Shown here: positions 30,793 to 42,440 of the stretch, piece by piece | How positions within the stretch are numbered: position 1 is the first letter of the stretch | Layout: every line of letters begins with the position of its first letter | Assembly: GCA_029706075.1 (NCBI GenBank) | Contig: JAINUG010000108.1 | Coordinates: 1,860,001-1,924,000, forward strand | DNA from: Aldrovandia affinis | Lineage: Eukaryota; Chordata; Actinopteri; Notacanthiformes; Halosauridae | Reading direction: 5' to 3' | DNA: 64,000 nucleotides | Translations under genes and position numbers: made by a program | The notes under the pieces: model-generated | Database searches by the model: none | What the model was told of the DNA's origin: nothing | Seen by the model: the letters and a program-made list of their open reading frames with translations, nothing else

Positions 30793-31057
30793 TGTTGAGT
30801 TGACATAATTAACTATGTCATTGGTGACCTTTATGTTCATTGGTCAATAAGATATCAATTTGATACCATGCATGATTGACCGAGTATGCATGTGGCAGTC
30901 TGAAAAAGGAAGAAGGTGAGCCTGCCATGCAGACAGCCAGTGGAAACTGTAGCTCCTCTACTCAGCTGCAGTTAAGCTAACCAAATAAATGAATGCTCGT
31001 TTTTCTTTTACAAAGCCTCCGTGTTTTCTCAGTTCTCCTATTCTTTTCTACAGTAAC
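30793..31057 (+). mobile_element. Possible second short LTR-like element
   Basis: Starts TGTTGAGTTGAC, contains AATAAATG near 30984, and ends CTACAGTAACA. Terminal TGTT...AACA is LTR-like, but no target duplication is visible. Confidence 0.3.
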
Positions 31058-31478
31058 ACCCACCTCAATATGCCATATGGAATCTGCCTGTTCCAGCTAC
31101 GCCAGCTGCAACACCTGCACTTTAGGTACTGTGCAGCTGGTGGAATGCAGAATGAAAATAAGAGGTGGCTGACTGAGTGCATTTTGGAGAGGGCACATGC
31201 TAATATGTGCCCCACCCCAGTTTCTAAAGGAACGTTCATGTCGTTCCATTGGGACAGAGAAACTGTTTATACCTCACAACAAATAGCTCTCTCGGTTGTG
31301 TGTGGTGTGTTACAAAAAAACAAAAAAACAAATAAATTATTAATTGTGGTTAGGGCTCAGTGCAGAAGGATTTATAATCAAATACACTCTCTTGTAGTTT
31401 TGTTTTTCTGGAGCAATTCATGTACTGTGCGCAAGGGTACACCATAAATGTGTCACTGGAGATTTTAACCTACACTTT

Positions 31479-31874
31479 TTTTTATTATTGTTATAAATTT
31501 GTTACAGATTTTTTCCCTTTTTTCTCCCAATTTAGTAGCAAATTGTACCCTCTTTCTACTATCACTCCCCTCGCACTATGAGCTCACCGCCGCAGCTCTG
31601 GGACCGGCAGTGACAAAGGCAAATGAACCGCCTCCTCTGAGACGGAACCCCGCTAAGCCGTTGACTGTAACTCCGGTACACCCAGAGCCATTCTTATACG
31701 CGGCAAGCTCCTGCCGGCTTCCCTCCCCCCTTCCCTGGGGTGGACAGCCAATCGCTGACCCTGAACAGGACTCCTTGCCAGAGCTGGGCTGGCGCAGCCG
31801 GGGAATCGAACCCTGGTCTCAGTGGGCTACTTGCACTCTAGGCGGGTGCCTTTACTGTTACCCCACCTGGGGGC
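31479..31874 (-). mobile_element. tRNA-derived SINE, family A (copy 4, variant head) with target duplication
   Basis: Flanked by TTTTAACCTACACTTT (31463-31478) and TTTTAACCCACACTTT (31875-31890), one mismatch. The minus-strand head GCCCCCAGGTGGGGTAACAG differs from copy 1, while body and tail are shared. Confidence 0.88.
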
Positions 31875-32241
31875 TTTTAACCCACACTTTGATTTTCAGA
31901 GATCTAACCTTAGAGGCAAAGAAAGCAACTTCTATTTTCTTCTGTTTATGGATGCATTTCCGCTCCTGCTGATGAGAGTGCTGCACCATCATTGGGCAAA
32001 ATAACGGTCCTTTGTTGCTTCGGTCAATAGCATTTATTTTATATTTTGAAGAGTTTCACATGTATAATTCTATGCTTATTCACCAAGGACAAAGCACTCC
32101 ATGGATTTACGTTGAAGCTTCTATTGTAAAAATACAAACGCTTCCCAACAATGGATGAATTGTTCTGATGTCTCTAGCGGGGTTGTAGAACAGGGTTGTG
32201 ATTTTATCTTGGAGTCCAGAGCTGATGTTCTGCAGAAACAT

Positions 32242-32268
32242 GATAGATAGATAGATAGATAGATAGAT
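32242..32268. repeat. (GATA)n microsatellite
   Basis: About seven GATA units; a (TACA)n run follows near 32341-32365. Confidence 0.9.
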
Positions 32269-32636
32269 TATTTTATTGTCCTTTTCAGGGAAAATGTTTT
32301 GCCACTCACATAAATTACATAAATACAAATATACACACCACTATTACATACATACATACATACATTACATTATACATTACATGGACACCACCTGTGAGGT
32401 GGACTGAAGAATCTGAAAGAGAGTGAGGTGGGAAGACGGAGATGGGACAAAGACTTGGCAACATGGAACGACTGCTGAAACAGGAGGAGCAGATTGATGA
32501 ACTGAGTGGAGTCAGGTGTGGTCCCTTGTCTCGAAAATCAGATAATCAACTCCTTTAGGATTATAGCTAGCTATAAACTTAAATACAATGCACCTGGAAA
32601 AGCATACATATCATCCCAGCTGCCTGGCCTGGAATC

Positions 32637-32861
32637 TAGGCGGCAGTGTTAGCATAATGTTTAGGGAACTGGGCTTGTAACGCAATGGTTGCAGGTTCGA
32701 TCCCAGGTGGGGGAACTGCCGTTGTACCCTTGAGCAAGGTACTTAACCTGGATTGCTTCAGTAAAAATATCCAGCTGTATAAATGGATTGTATGTAAAGA
32801 AATGTGAAACTGTGTAAGTCGCTCTGGATAAGAGCGTCTGCTAAATGCCTGTAATGTAATC
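32637..32861 (+). mobile_element. tRNA-derived SINE with UnaL2-like tail (copy 2)
   Basis: The best preserved copy of the 365 family: B box GGTTCGATCCC, TTGAGCAAGGTACTTAACCT, GTAAGTCGCTCTGGATAAGA, and a TGTAATGTAAT end. Confidence 0.88.
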
Positions 32862-35496
32862 TGTTGCACCTGCCATTTCACAGGAGAAATGAATGTGAGG
32901 GAGAACCAAATTATGAAGACATTGTGCCGCTATCTTAATCTACGTCTAAATTCACCGTGGTGCATTTGAATGAGGCCGACACATTCAAAAGTTTATTTCT
33001 TGTACCATGCACAGTAGTACTGGGATTGATTCCTGTGCTCCAAAGGGCCGGATAAATCCAGCCAATTGTCTTTTCGGCCCACCACACAAAGCCCCGCTTT
33101 GCCTTCCTGCAGCCCTCTCAGGAGTATCAGCACCCCTCTGCAATCTCCGTCCACAGCGGCTCACAGCGTTCCGAGCATCGCCTTTATCTTCGTGAAAAGC
33201 AATCTGTTCTCGGCTAATTCTGTAACTTCTGTTCTCCAGCATTCACCATTGACCATGTCTCTTTTGGGAGTCTGCGGAAACTAATAAATTGTACAATGAG
33301 CTCATTGCGATGGCTGAATGCCACAGGGCCGGCTCAGAATTATTTTGGTATTTCTTTTCATTCACAGTGCAATCATTTTAATACTGAATCACCATCGAGA
33401 GACACAGAAAGATGAGTAAAAATGGCAATGGCCGAGAGTCGGGTTGAATAGCCGCAGGGAATATTATCACTGTAGAATGTGTGCATTGTCCTAAATTATG
33501 GGTTACGTTGACATATTTTTGGCTGCAATTCCTGGTCAACAGCTTTAACATGCAATGTATTAACCACTTTATCCCATTCCTCAACTCTTCTACAATAATG
33601 AATTTGCAGTAACATACTGAAAAGTAGTAGTTCGGGACAAACATAATTCATTTTTCCTCACAAACTTCTGAATTTAATGAGCTTATGTTCCAACCATACA
33701 GCACTAATGATGGCTTGATGAAAGGGAGACTTTACTTCGGGACTGATTGGAACCACTCCTGCACATAACAGTTACACTTCTGACAACAGTTTGGAGAGTG
33801 CAGTCCCTAAGCGATGGGGTTGAGATTTAATGGAGCAGTGTTGCACGTGACAAGCTGAATATCAGACAGAGCTTCGGGTTCAGGAAAAGCTGTTCAACCT
33901 TGAAAGTAGAAAGTAGACTCAAACACTCGTACAGTGAAATGTGCCTATTTGCATGACAACGATGACAAATGCCTACATTCTAAAACCGATATACCGCTTG
34001 AAATGCTATACATTTCAAGATCCAGAGTTGTAGAATATATATATATGACATCTCTATATGAACTTTAGATAACTCTAACCACCATCTTTACTTTTTGTTT
34101 GCTATTTCATGACTGATGGATCATAATGGATAGATAAATAGAAATATAGATTTTTAACTTTGCTAATTCTCTGTTAATAGAGAATAATCATTTTTGTGGA
34201 CCTGAATGCTTAATACATGTCCATGAGAGACTTCATGGGCTACTGAAGCCATTTTTTAATTCCGATTTATTAATAAGAACTGTTGCACTGTTGACATGTT
34301 GCTTTATATATTTTTTTATGTAAGGTTGGGCCAAATGTTAGTATTATATTACCAGACCTCACAAATCAAATAGTGTTAATGATGAGTTCAGGTGTTAATG
34401 ATAAGCTTGTAATGCAATCATATATTTGAGTAGTATTGATTTCTTAACATCTTTGATGTTGATATGTTCACCTGTTGACTTGAACAGTGGTAACAACTGC
34501 TAGACTGTAAGAAACAATGCATTGCATTTCAATCTGAAGACAGTTCAGTTCAAAGTCCTGATGAAGATTCTGTTTAGATTATTTCTTTTTTTATCAGGAT
34601 GAAATGCTTTCCCTCCCCAAAATAGAAACCAACATGACAAAAAGAAAGTAATATTATTTGATGTCCCTAGTAGCCCTTGAGATTCACATTTGTATGCTCA
34701 TGTGCAAAAAAAAAAAAAGAAAGTGAAATAAATGTACCTACACTCAGCAACATTTTCGACATTCAATCAACTTCCCTCTGACATATTTCTTACCTGAGGA
34801 GGTTCATGTCTGCCCATAGAAAGTGAACACTTTCCCTTGGTGACTGTGTCCAGGCTTTTTAATGGTTTCTTGCACACAGGGGAGCCTGAATGCAATTCCC
34901 TCTCTGCAAGTTTGTGCGTGCGTTGGCATATTCATGTCTGTCTGTCACCAAAGACTACACAAACCCATTCCTAGGCAACATAACCTTTGACCCACCACCC
35001 TTTGGACACATGGAATAGAGCAACCTCTTCCCAGACCGCAAAAAAACATCTACATAGCTGAACTATAGTGGACTCTTAAGGAGGTGTGCATAGCCGGATA
35101 GCTACATGGTTAAGTTTCCTTCGTGTGGTACAGCTCTCAAACAGAAAGATTAGTTGAGTTTTGAAAATAATCCCTGATACTAATAAATAATCATTCATTT
35201 ATTTATTTCAAGAATGCAAACGCAAAATACATTTATGCCATTGGCTACTGTTGATGTTTAACCCATCCCCCCTTTTCCCCTATTGGTCCTGATTTTCTCG
35301 GGTTTTTTCGATTACCTCTGCAAAACTCTTTGTTCAGCACTTTTGTTGGACCATTTCATTGTGAACATTAACAAAATAAACGATACATTCTGACTGACTG
35401 ATTGATGTTGATGGGTGTTGATGGGAACTAGTGAAAGAGGATAACATCAGCGTACACACGACATTTCCCTTGTGTAAATTCACAGGTTTAACTAAA

Positions 35497-35512
35497 TAAC
35501 GCCCCCTGTCGG
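35497..35512 (-). promoter_or_regulatory. Candidate CTCF site near the SLC35F1 start
   Basis: The complement CCGACAGGGGGCGTTA resembles the CTCF core CCACCAGGGGGCGCTA with a few mismatches. It faces the + candidate at 20199. Confidence 0.35.
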
Positions 35513-35862
35513 GTTAGTCAGTCGGCTGCCAGCAAAACCAGACGCCTTCCAGCAATCACGGCAGTCCAGAGCAGGCATTCAGAAAATGCGCGTTGACGGA
35601 TCTAGAGATCCTTGCAAAGATCACCCTGGGAAACAGGTGCACTGTGCATGAGCTCGCAGCGGACCACCCGCAACCGAAACGTCTTCGTTTTCTCGCAGGA
35701 ATCACTTTCCTCATCTACCTGTGAACCATGGAGTGCTGAGGCTGTTGGCTGGAAAGCTTGAAATTCGGATCTAGCCCCCCCAGCGGAGTATCCCTGACCT
35801 CCTCCGTTCCTGCACGAGCAGAATGCGCCCCGGTGTCTGATTTGTTTCATTTTACTCCGACG

Positions 35863-35972
35863 ATGATTCCCGAACACCAAAATCATGTTGTTACTACAAT
35901 TGAGACCATTCCTCCCGAAACCATTACAGCATCGCCCACATTGCTGCAAAGGATAAAGAAAGTATTTAACAG
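35863..35972 (+). CDS. slc35f1: SLC35F1 exon 1 (solute carrier family 35 member F1), N-terminus
   Basis: Reads MIPEHQNHVVTTIETIPPET followed by TASPTLLQRIKKVFNR. Human SLC35F1 shows the same MIP...NHVVTTIE and RIRKVLNR pattern, so this is the cytosolic N-terminus before the first membrane segment. The exon is 110 nt and ends in phase 2 at an AG|GTAGGC donor. The Ala/Gly/Pro-rich linker of the mammalian protein is shorter here. SLC35F1 is a multi-pass nucleotide-sugar-transporter-like protein expressed mainly in brain; its substrate is not settled. The remaining exons lie beyond the right edge, as expected for a gene with a very long first intron downstream of NUS1. Confidence 0.93.
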
Positions 35973-37909
35973 GTAGGCTACGAGATATTAATGGCATTCC
36001 TTTCAATATTCCAGTGTTGGTTTTCATTGTGATCTGTGCACGGAACAGGTGGCAAATTAGTCGTTTCTCAGTCGGAATACAAGATAGACTTCGGTGTCTG
36101 TGTGTCTGAGGGATTCGTTAGAATTGTTTTGAAAATGACCACTTTACGCAAGTTTAGAATGCAGGGCACGTTTATCAAAACGTCATCTGTAATCTACCGT
36201 AACACAACACTGGGACAATAACTGGGAGTACATTTCATTTGAGGATACATTTCGTTTGAGATATTTCTTGCACAGTTGACTCTTGTTGGTCAGACTGAAC
36301 TTGTGATATTTCATAATTTGTCGTATGCACAAAGGTTAATTAAAAAAACAACACGTTTCGTTTGACATCCTAATTTAGCCTATTCCTTTTCACTACTCTT
36401 AGCTAGTCACGGGCAATGTGGACAACGATATGCATCTTACAGAGACAATGAATTGTATAATACTACGATGTGAATCTAGAAAGGATGTTTCTGTTTGACG
36501 ATGCAATTATCGCGTTTTAGACCAATTTCACCCGAAAGGTGGTTGCACTTCTATTCAAACATTGTAACACAATGCTTCTGATAATCCTGCATATCTGTCA
36601 TTTTCATTATCCGATTTCCAGGCTGTTGCATTTAATTATACATTATAAATAAATGTATCAAAATAAATATAATTTTGTGGAGTATATGATGAAAATATTA
36701 CTGAATTATTACTATTATTGCGACGGCTGAAGGTAGAAACACTTGTCTCAATGGATGCATTGTGATATCGTGTAGGTTACTGAGGATGATCGATTTTCCC
36801 GATTTGATACCTAGCTGACACAGCCTACTATCCGCATTGTTTCCATAATCGAAAATGTTTTGATTTTGGACTTTTGAGCGATTACAAGCAGCTACGGAAT
36901 ACTTACAGTCACAATCAATTAAAAAAATGTTTTATTTTAAAATGAGCTCGGCTCTCTTTAAAAACAGGAATTTTGTAAACTTCTCCTGGTATTTTCAACA
37001 CAGAACACAGTCAACACCAGTAACAACCAAGATGCACATAAAACAAAGCCAACATTCGCTAGACCACATTCTTCTGCTGGACTGTCGAATGAATGAACGT
37101 GATGAAATTCGAAGTGGATTTGAAATGATATCTTTTGAAAAAGGGTTTGAGAAAATATTATCTCCTACAATTGGTTGTACATATACATATATATATATAT
37201 ATATTCCAAACTGCGTTTAACATTGGCGAGAGAGGATTAGATTGAAGAGACTGGGCGTTGAATAGACTCGCCAAGGAAATGCACACCACGCCTCTTTTGT
37301 TTCGTGGTGTGTGTCCCCTTCAATCACGAGTTCGCTTTGTGGTCCTACACCTACGGTGTTCCTTAACACATGCATATCCCCTATCCCCAGGCTATATCAA
37401 ACAGGTTGGGTAGTAGTAGTTACTAGTCTCTGGAAATGAACGGCAGGCTAATTGTTTCACGTCGAGTTTTTCTATGATTTATAGTATGGTAATTTATATG
37501 TATGATTTATAATGTACACCGTGTAGTGTATGATATAAAGATTCATATTTATGAGGATATATGCATTTTCAGTCTTTTGAGTCTTAATTTTGTATTTGCA
37601 CCCAGTGACCTTTCTTACATGCTAAGAATTATTTGTTCATCAAGCTTTAATTCTTTACAATGCAAGGAAGTTACAGCTGATATTTGTAAGCACTTGCACT
37701 TAGACCGTGGTGTCAAAAAACCTTTGTCCTTAATCACAATTCGTATTATATCCGAGCGCATTGCTGCGAGAGCTGATAGACTTTATGGCTAACCCTGACA
37801 CGGGGTGCCTTTAGCTAGTAGCGGTTGTCCTTTACTGGTGAAAGTCTGGTGAGTGTTGTTGCGTGAGTAAAGGAATTGCTCTCTTCTCGGCGAGGTAAGG
37901 CGTTGCTCT

Positions 37910-37995
37910 TTGTGTGTGCGCGTGTGTGTGTGCGTGCGCGTGTTTGGTGTGTGTGCGCGTCGGCGTTCATGTGTGTTTGCGCATGTGTGAGTGTA
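37910..37995. repeat. (GT)n/(GC) compound microsatellite
   Basis: Imperfect TGTGTGCG units. Long open frames on both strands here come from the repeat. Confidence 0.85.
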
Positions 37996-38860
37996 GAGGG
38001 TGTCCTCCATGGTTCTCTGCTGTGGAATTCGGGGCTGCACAGACGAGGGCACTGAAAGCCATACTGCATACGCAGGCGTGGAAGCAGACAGCTGGCAGTC
38101 TGTGCTCCGGCTCTTTGCCATCTGCTGCCCCCTTTTATCCACGACTCTCCGCTTTATCCCCAGAACAATGGCCTGCGAGGCGTAATCTCTGCCTGGCCCG
38201 GATCGGGTGGCCCAGTTGGACGTTTCTACAGCCATTGTTGTTGAGGCAGGAGTGGGTTCCACCTTCCTTGTGTGAGAGTCAGAGCTGTAGTTGTCATTGT
38301 AACTGTTGCTAAGTGCAGCCCTTGGGACTCAAGCCGGTATAGCTGCACTGTCCTGGGCAACTGTGTATAGTCATTCAGAGAAAGGAACAAGGCTCTTTTT
38401 GGCAGCAAGCCAGAAATATAGGCTACTCCAGATGTTCTCCTCTTTGCCAAAGCAGCGGAAAACATCTATAGATCCACGGTAGATTCCAAACTGAGAAACG
38501 TCAGGCAACATTCATAGGGTTGATTCAGCTGTATGAGGGAGAGGCGGGTATTTGCAGCACAGAACACAGATGTGTTTGCGGAAGCGTTGACATTTGAGGA
38601 AAGTGGTTGCCAGGCCGTCTGAAGGCCTTGGCTTGTACTTGGATTCCCACTCTTTTTTGACTCCTGTATTTGGGGATCTGATGGCAGGAGCTGCACAGGG
38701 CATACAGTGTTCCACAGTGCCATGGAAAGGGAAAAGTGAGACTTCCCTTAGGTTGTACCCATGCTATTTCTTTGTATTGAACAGATGGAGAGAAAAATGG
38801 CAAGTGATTACTGCCATTTCATATTGAGATAGGACAGCAGACAGTCATTTTTAGTAATAT

Positions 38861-39250
38861 ATATATTTTAATACATTTAGTTTATGATTTTCTCCCATTT
38901 TCTCCCAATTTAGTAGCCAATTACACCCTCTATTTTTCATGTCAACCCCCCCGCCCTTGTATTGTGAGTTCGCTGCGATAGCCCTGTGACCGGTAGTGAC
39001 AAAGGTGAGGTATCGTCTCCTCCAAGACGGCACTTGCCAAGCTGTCGACCATAACTCCGGTACTACAGAGCTACTCCTGTGCGCAGCAAACTTCCTGTCG
39101 GCTTCCCTCCCTCCTCCCTAGGGCGGACAGCTAATTGCCGCCCCTGGTGGCACTCCTGGCCAGAGCCGACTCTGGCGCGGCCGGTGGAATCGAACCCCGG
39201 TCGCAGTGGCCAGCGCCGAACGTTGTAACAACTAGAACACCCGGGAGGCC
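38861..39250 (-). mobile_element. tRNA-Glu-like SINE, family A (copy 5)
   Basis: Minus-strand head GGCCTCCCGGGTGTTCTAGT, B box GGTTCGATTCC, shared body and AATTGGCTACTAAATTGGGA tail. Imperfect target duplication: CATTTTTAGTAATAT (38846-38860) and CATTCTTAGTAGTAT (39251-39265). Confidence 0.88.
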
Positions 39251-39479
39251 CATTCTTAGTAGTATTAGAATAAATAACCAGTGGATGTGTGTCTGTGTGT
39301 GCATGTATGTGCACACATGTGAGTGTGTGTAAATTTGATGCAAATGAAACACTATGTCCTGTTCGGTTGGGCAAGGGCCACCTGTTTCTGACCAGTTTGA
39401 CTTCTCTTAATTTCACATTCTTGTCTGGAATTTTCTCAATATGCAAATGCTTTAAGGCTTCCTCCTTAACATGTACATG

Positions 39480-39992
39480 GGCCACCGCGAGCCACTAGAA
39501 CAGCTTCAATGCGCCTTGGCATATATTCGACACATGTCTGGAACGCTATTGGAGGGATGCAATACCATTCTGTCATAAAACATTCCATAATTTGGTGTTT
39601 TGTTGATGGTAGTGGAAGATGCTGTCTCCAGAATCACTCCAGAATCTCCCATAAGTGTTCAACTGGGTTGAGATCTGGTGACTGAGATGGGCATGGCAGG
39701 TGGTTTACATCGTTTTCATGCTCATCAAGCCATTCAGTAAACACTTGTGCCCTGTGGATGGACACATTGTCATCCTGGAAGAGACCACTCTCATCAGGAT
39801 AGAAATACTTCACCATAGGATGAAGGTGATCACTCAAAATGGCTTAGTATTTGTTGCCATTCACCTTGCCCTCTAACAAGTTGAGTTGACCTAAACCATG
39901 CCAGATGGAAATCCACCTCACATCATAACAGAGCCACCAGAACCCTTCACTTACTCAAGTGCTTCCTTTATTTTGGCAGTTACCTGTATATG
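39480..39992 (-). mobile_element. Tc1-like transposon remnant (C-terminal transposase)
   Basis: The minus strand at 39634-39837 encodes FQDDNVSIHRAQVF and SQSPDLNPVEHLWEILE, the second and third catalytic regions of a Tc1-family DDE transposase. The right end TTCCTTTATTTTGGCAGTTA resembles a Tc1 terminal repeat. The N-terminal half is missing. Confidence 0.85.
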
Positions 39993-42039
39993 TGCATGGT
40001 TGTTCAATGACTATATGGAATGTACCCAATGAGTTAAGTGATGAGTGAAGCTCTTTTGATTCAATTACTAATCGTGCAGAGTTTTTGCCCCCTCCTGACT
40101 TTCTTGTATGACTCTTTTTTTGTGGTAATAAAACAGGGCCATCATTATAATTATCCTACTTCTGCTTATGATAGATAAAATGTAGGATTTATTCACAGTT
40201 TTACAGAGAATTCTTCTTCATTGCTCTGTGTGTGCATTCTGAGCTTGCACTTAGTGAGTGCCACTTAGTAGTAAAATAAGGTATTCCTCCCTTCAGCATT
40301 TAAATGTGGATAGGATGAATCAGGGGTGATTCTAGGATTTGACCTTTGGGTCAGCCCCCAATGAGAATATGAGATGTACACATGCAAAGCACAAGCCTAA
40401 ATTTGCCATTAATTTACTGTTACATTCCCCAAAACAAAAACACCACAATGGTGGTTGCTCTCAAAATCGAAATACCACTCTATATCTGTGGTATTTTTTA
40501 AAATCGATATTATGTAAAAAATATATTTTTAAAAGAATAACTAAACATTTTCAGGGGGCTGAGATAAAAGACAGGGACTAAAATCGCCACTGGGATGAAT
40601 GCTGTGTGGGGAACTCAACCTTTCAGATGTCCAGCCTGGAATCAATAATAGTGTTTTTTTCCGAAACTGGCATGTTTTACAGGCCTGTGGGTATCTCAGT
40701 GCAACCCGTTGTCAACATTTGATGCTATGGAATCTTGACTAAATTAATGTGTAGTATTGAGCAGTTTCCTGATTTCACCATCTGAGGAACAGAATGGGTG
40801 GATTTTGCATGGGGCATTCTTCTAGGTTTTCTGGAAGAGCATTATGAGGGGGGAAGGGATTTCTCATCGATGCACAGTCATTACACTGTTTAAAAAACCA
40901 ACAAGCTTCACTTGCTGAAATCTATCCAAATACCTTTCCAAAATTGCGCACAAAATGGAGGCATAAGCAGGGAAGAGCTGCCTGATATATTAGAACCACT
41001 TCTGATTAACCAGTATTGTGTTCAGAGAAGTAATTAGAATTTCAACAAAGAGTCTGACTCATCCCTACCTTGTAAAGCTAGCCGGCCCTCACATATACTC
41101 AACATTTACATCTGATAAGGGAAAACATAGCCATTCTGTTTCTAAGGGTTTACTGCCTTGACTCTTTAGCAAACCGTGATTAACATTAACGGATTCCTCT
41201 GCCCGACAACAGGGAAATAATGCCTGGAATTCAGGGGGCTCATTGAGAAGAAGGGTAGGCTGAGAGCAGGACTACGCCATTGTGCGGGTGCATCCAAGCC
41301 ATTCACAAGGCCAGGAAAAACTTCCTGGGTCTCGCAGCGCTACTTTGTCCCAGTTTCTTCTTGCATCGTGGTTGTCCTCCCCCACATATCAAATCTGAGG
41401 GACATTTGCGAAACGAGCAAATTCTCCTGCGGGTTACATAAAAGCTCATATCTCAGATAATTACACGCACAGAGTGGTAAAGAACACACCCAAATTTGGT
41501 GTTAAAAAAGCAGCATATATCACACGATACATATGCAAACAGTGATGATTATCTGTGACGTTTGTTAAAAAATATATATTTGTTACTAAAGTTCTGACAT
41601 TTAATTTCTCAAATATTTTCAAAATGATTCCACTGGACCACATCTACATTCTGTTTATTTAATGTTAATGCAATTAAAAAATGTGTGTTGTGTCATGCTA
41701 ATTGTCACTGCCAATTGCATCATACCCTGATAACGGCATCTAATGATGAAATTTATGTTAATGGTAATCATTTTATAAAACACACGATTGACTTGAGGAG
41801 TGTGCAACATCTTTTTCTTTCGTAGATGAGATAAAAAATCTCCAGGATAGGTCAGTGTAGAATACTGTAGCATCTTGCCAGTTGTAACACCCTATGGTAA
41901 ACTGGCCTATCCAGCAATACATTTTTAATGTGTGCTGGCAGTAGTCAATGCCAGTTAGAGTTTAATCATGGACTGTGATCAAAATTGTAATTGGGTTATA
42001 ACTAGGGCTCTGCCTTCTTGGCGACCGGATTTTGTAGCC

Positions 42040-42440
42040 TGTAATTCAGGTGAAATCTGCTACGTGTCTCTGTAACCTCTCTAGCTGAATACATAACGAG
42101 GTAATTAGCTGAAATTAAGCTGTGATTAATAGACTATGAAGAGGGAGTTTTTGTGCATTCCTACAAATTATTGCTTGAACTGAACAGATTAGACATTTAA
42201 AATCACCAGCAGCTGACAATGTCCTGTTACTGGTAAACTTTGACGTGTTATTGACACGTTATCCGGAATTTCGCAGACTCAATGATAGATATGTATCAGT
42301 AGCGCCCCTGAGTACCATTTTGTGAATCGATGTGCACTTGCGTATAATTAGTAATCATTAAGCGACTAATTAAGATAATTTGGGCACTGCAACTGGATGA
42401 CGGTTAATGATTGCTCAACAGGTGGTTACATGGGGAGGCT
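42040..42440. other. Repeat-free stretch, candidate conserved regulatory element
   Basis: No repeat signature, balanced composition, and several homeodomain-like TAATTA/ATTAAT sites (GTAATTAGCTGAAATTAAGC, GACTAATTAAGATAATTTGG). This is inference from composition only; conservation was not tested. Confidence 0.2.

Larger units (their letters stand above)
20546..35862. other. Intergenic region between NUS1 and SLC35F1
   Basis: About 15 kb with no supported gene. It contains the NUS1 3' flank, SINEs at 25533, 29177, 31479 and 32637, a 30-bp minisatellite (27571-28300), LTR-like stretches (30215-31057) and microsatellites. The longest open frames (for example 23634-24047 and 30989-31447) match no domain I know. 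Confidence 0.6.

Noticed and set aside
35602..36027. 141-codon open frame on the minus strand across SLC35F1 exon 1
   Set aside because: It is the antisense shadow of a confidently identified exon and its flanks.
37789..38312. Long open frames on both strands (132-157 codons)
   Set aside because: They span a GT-rich microsatellite, and the His/Thr/Cys/Val-rich translations reflect the repeat.
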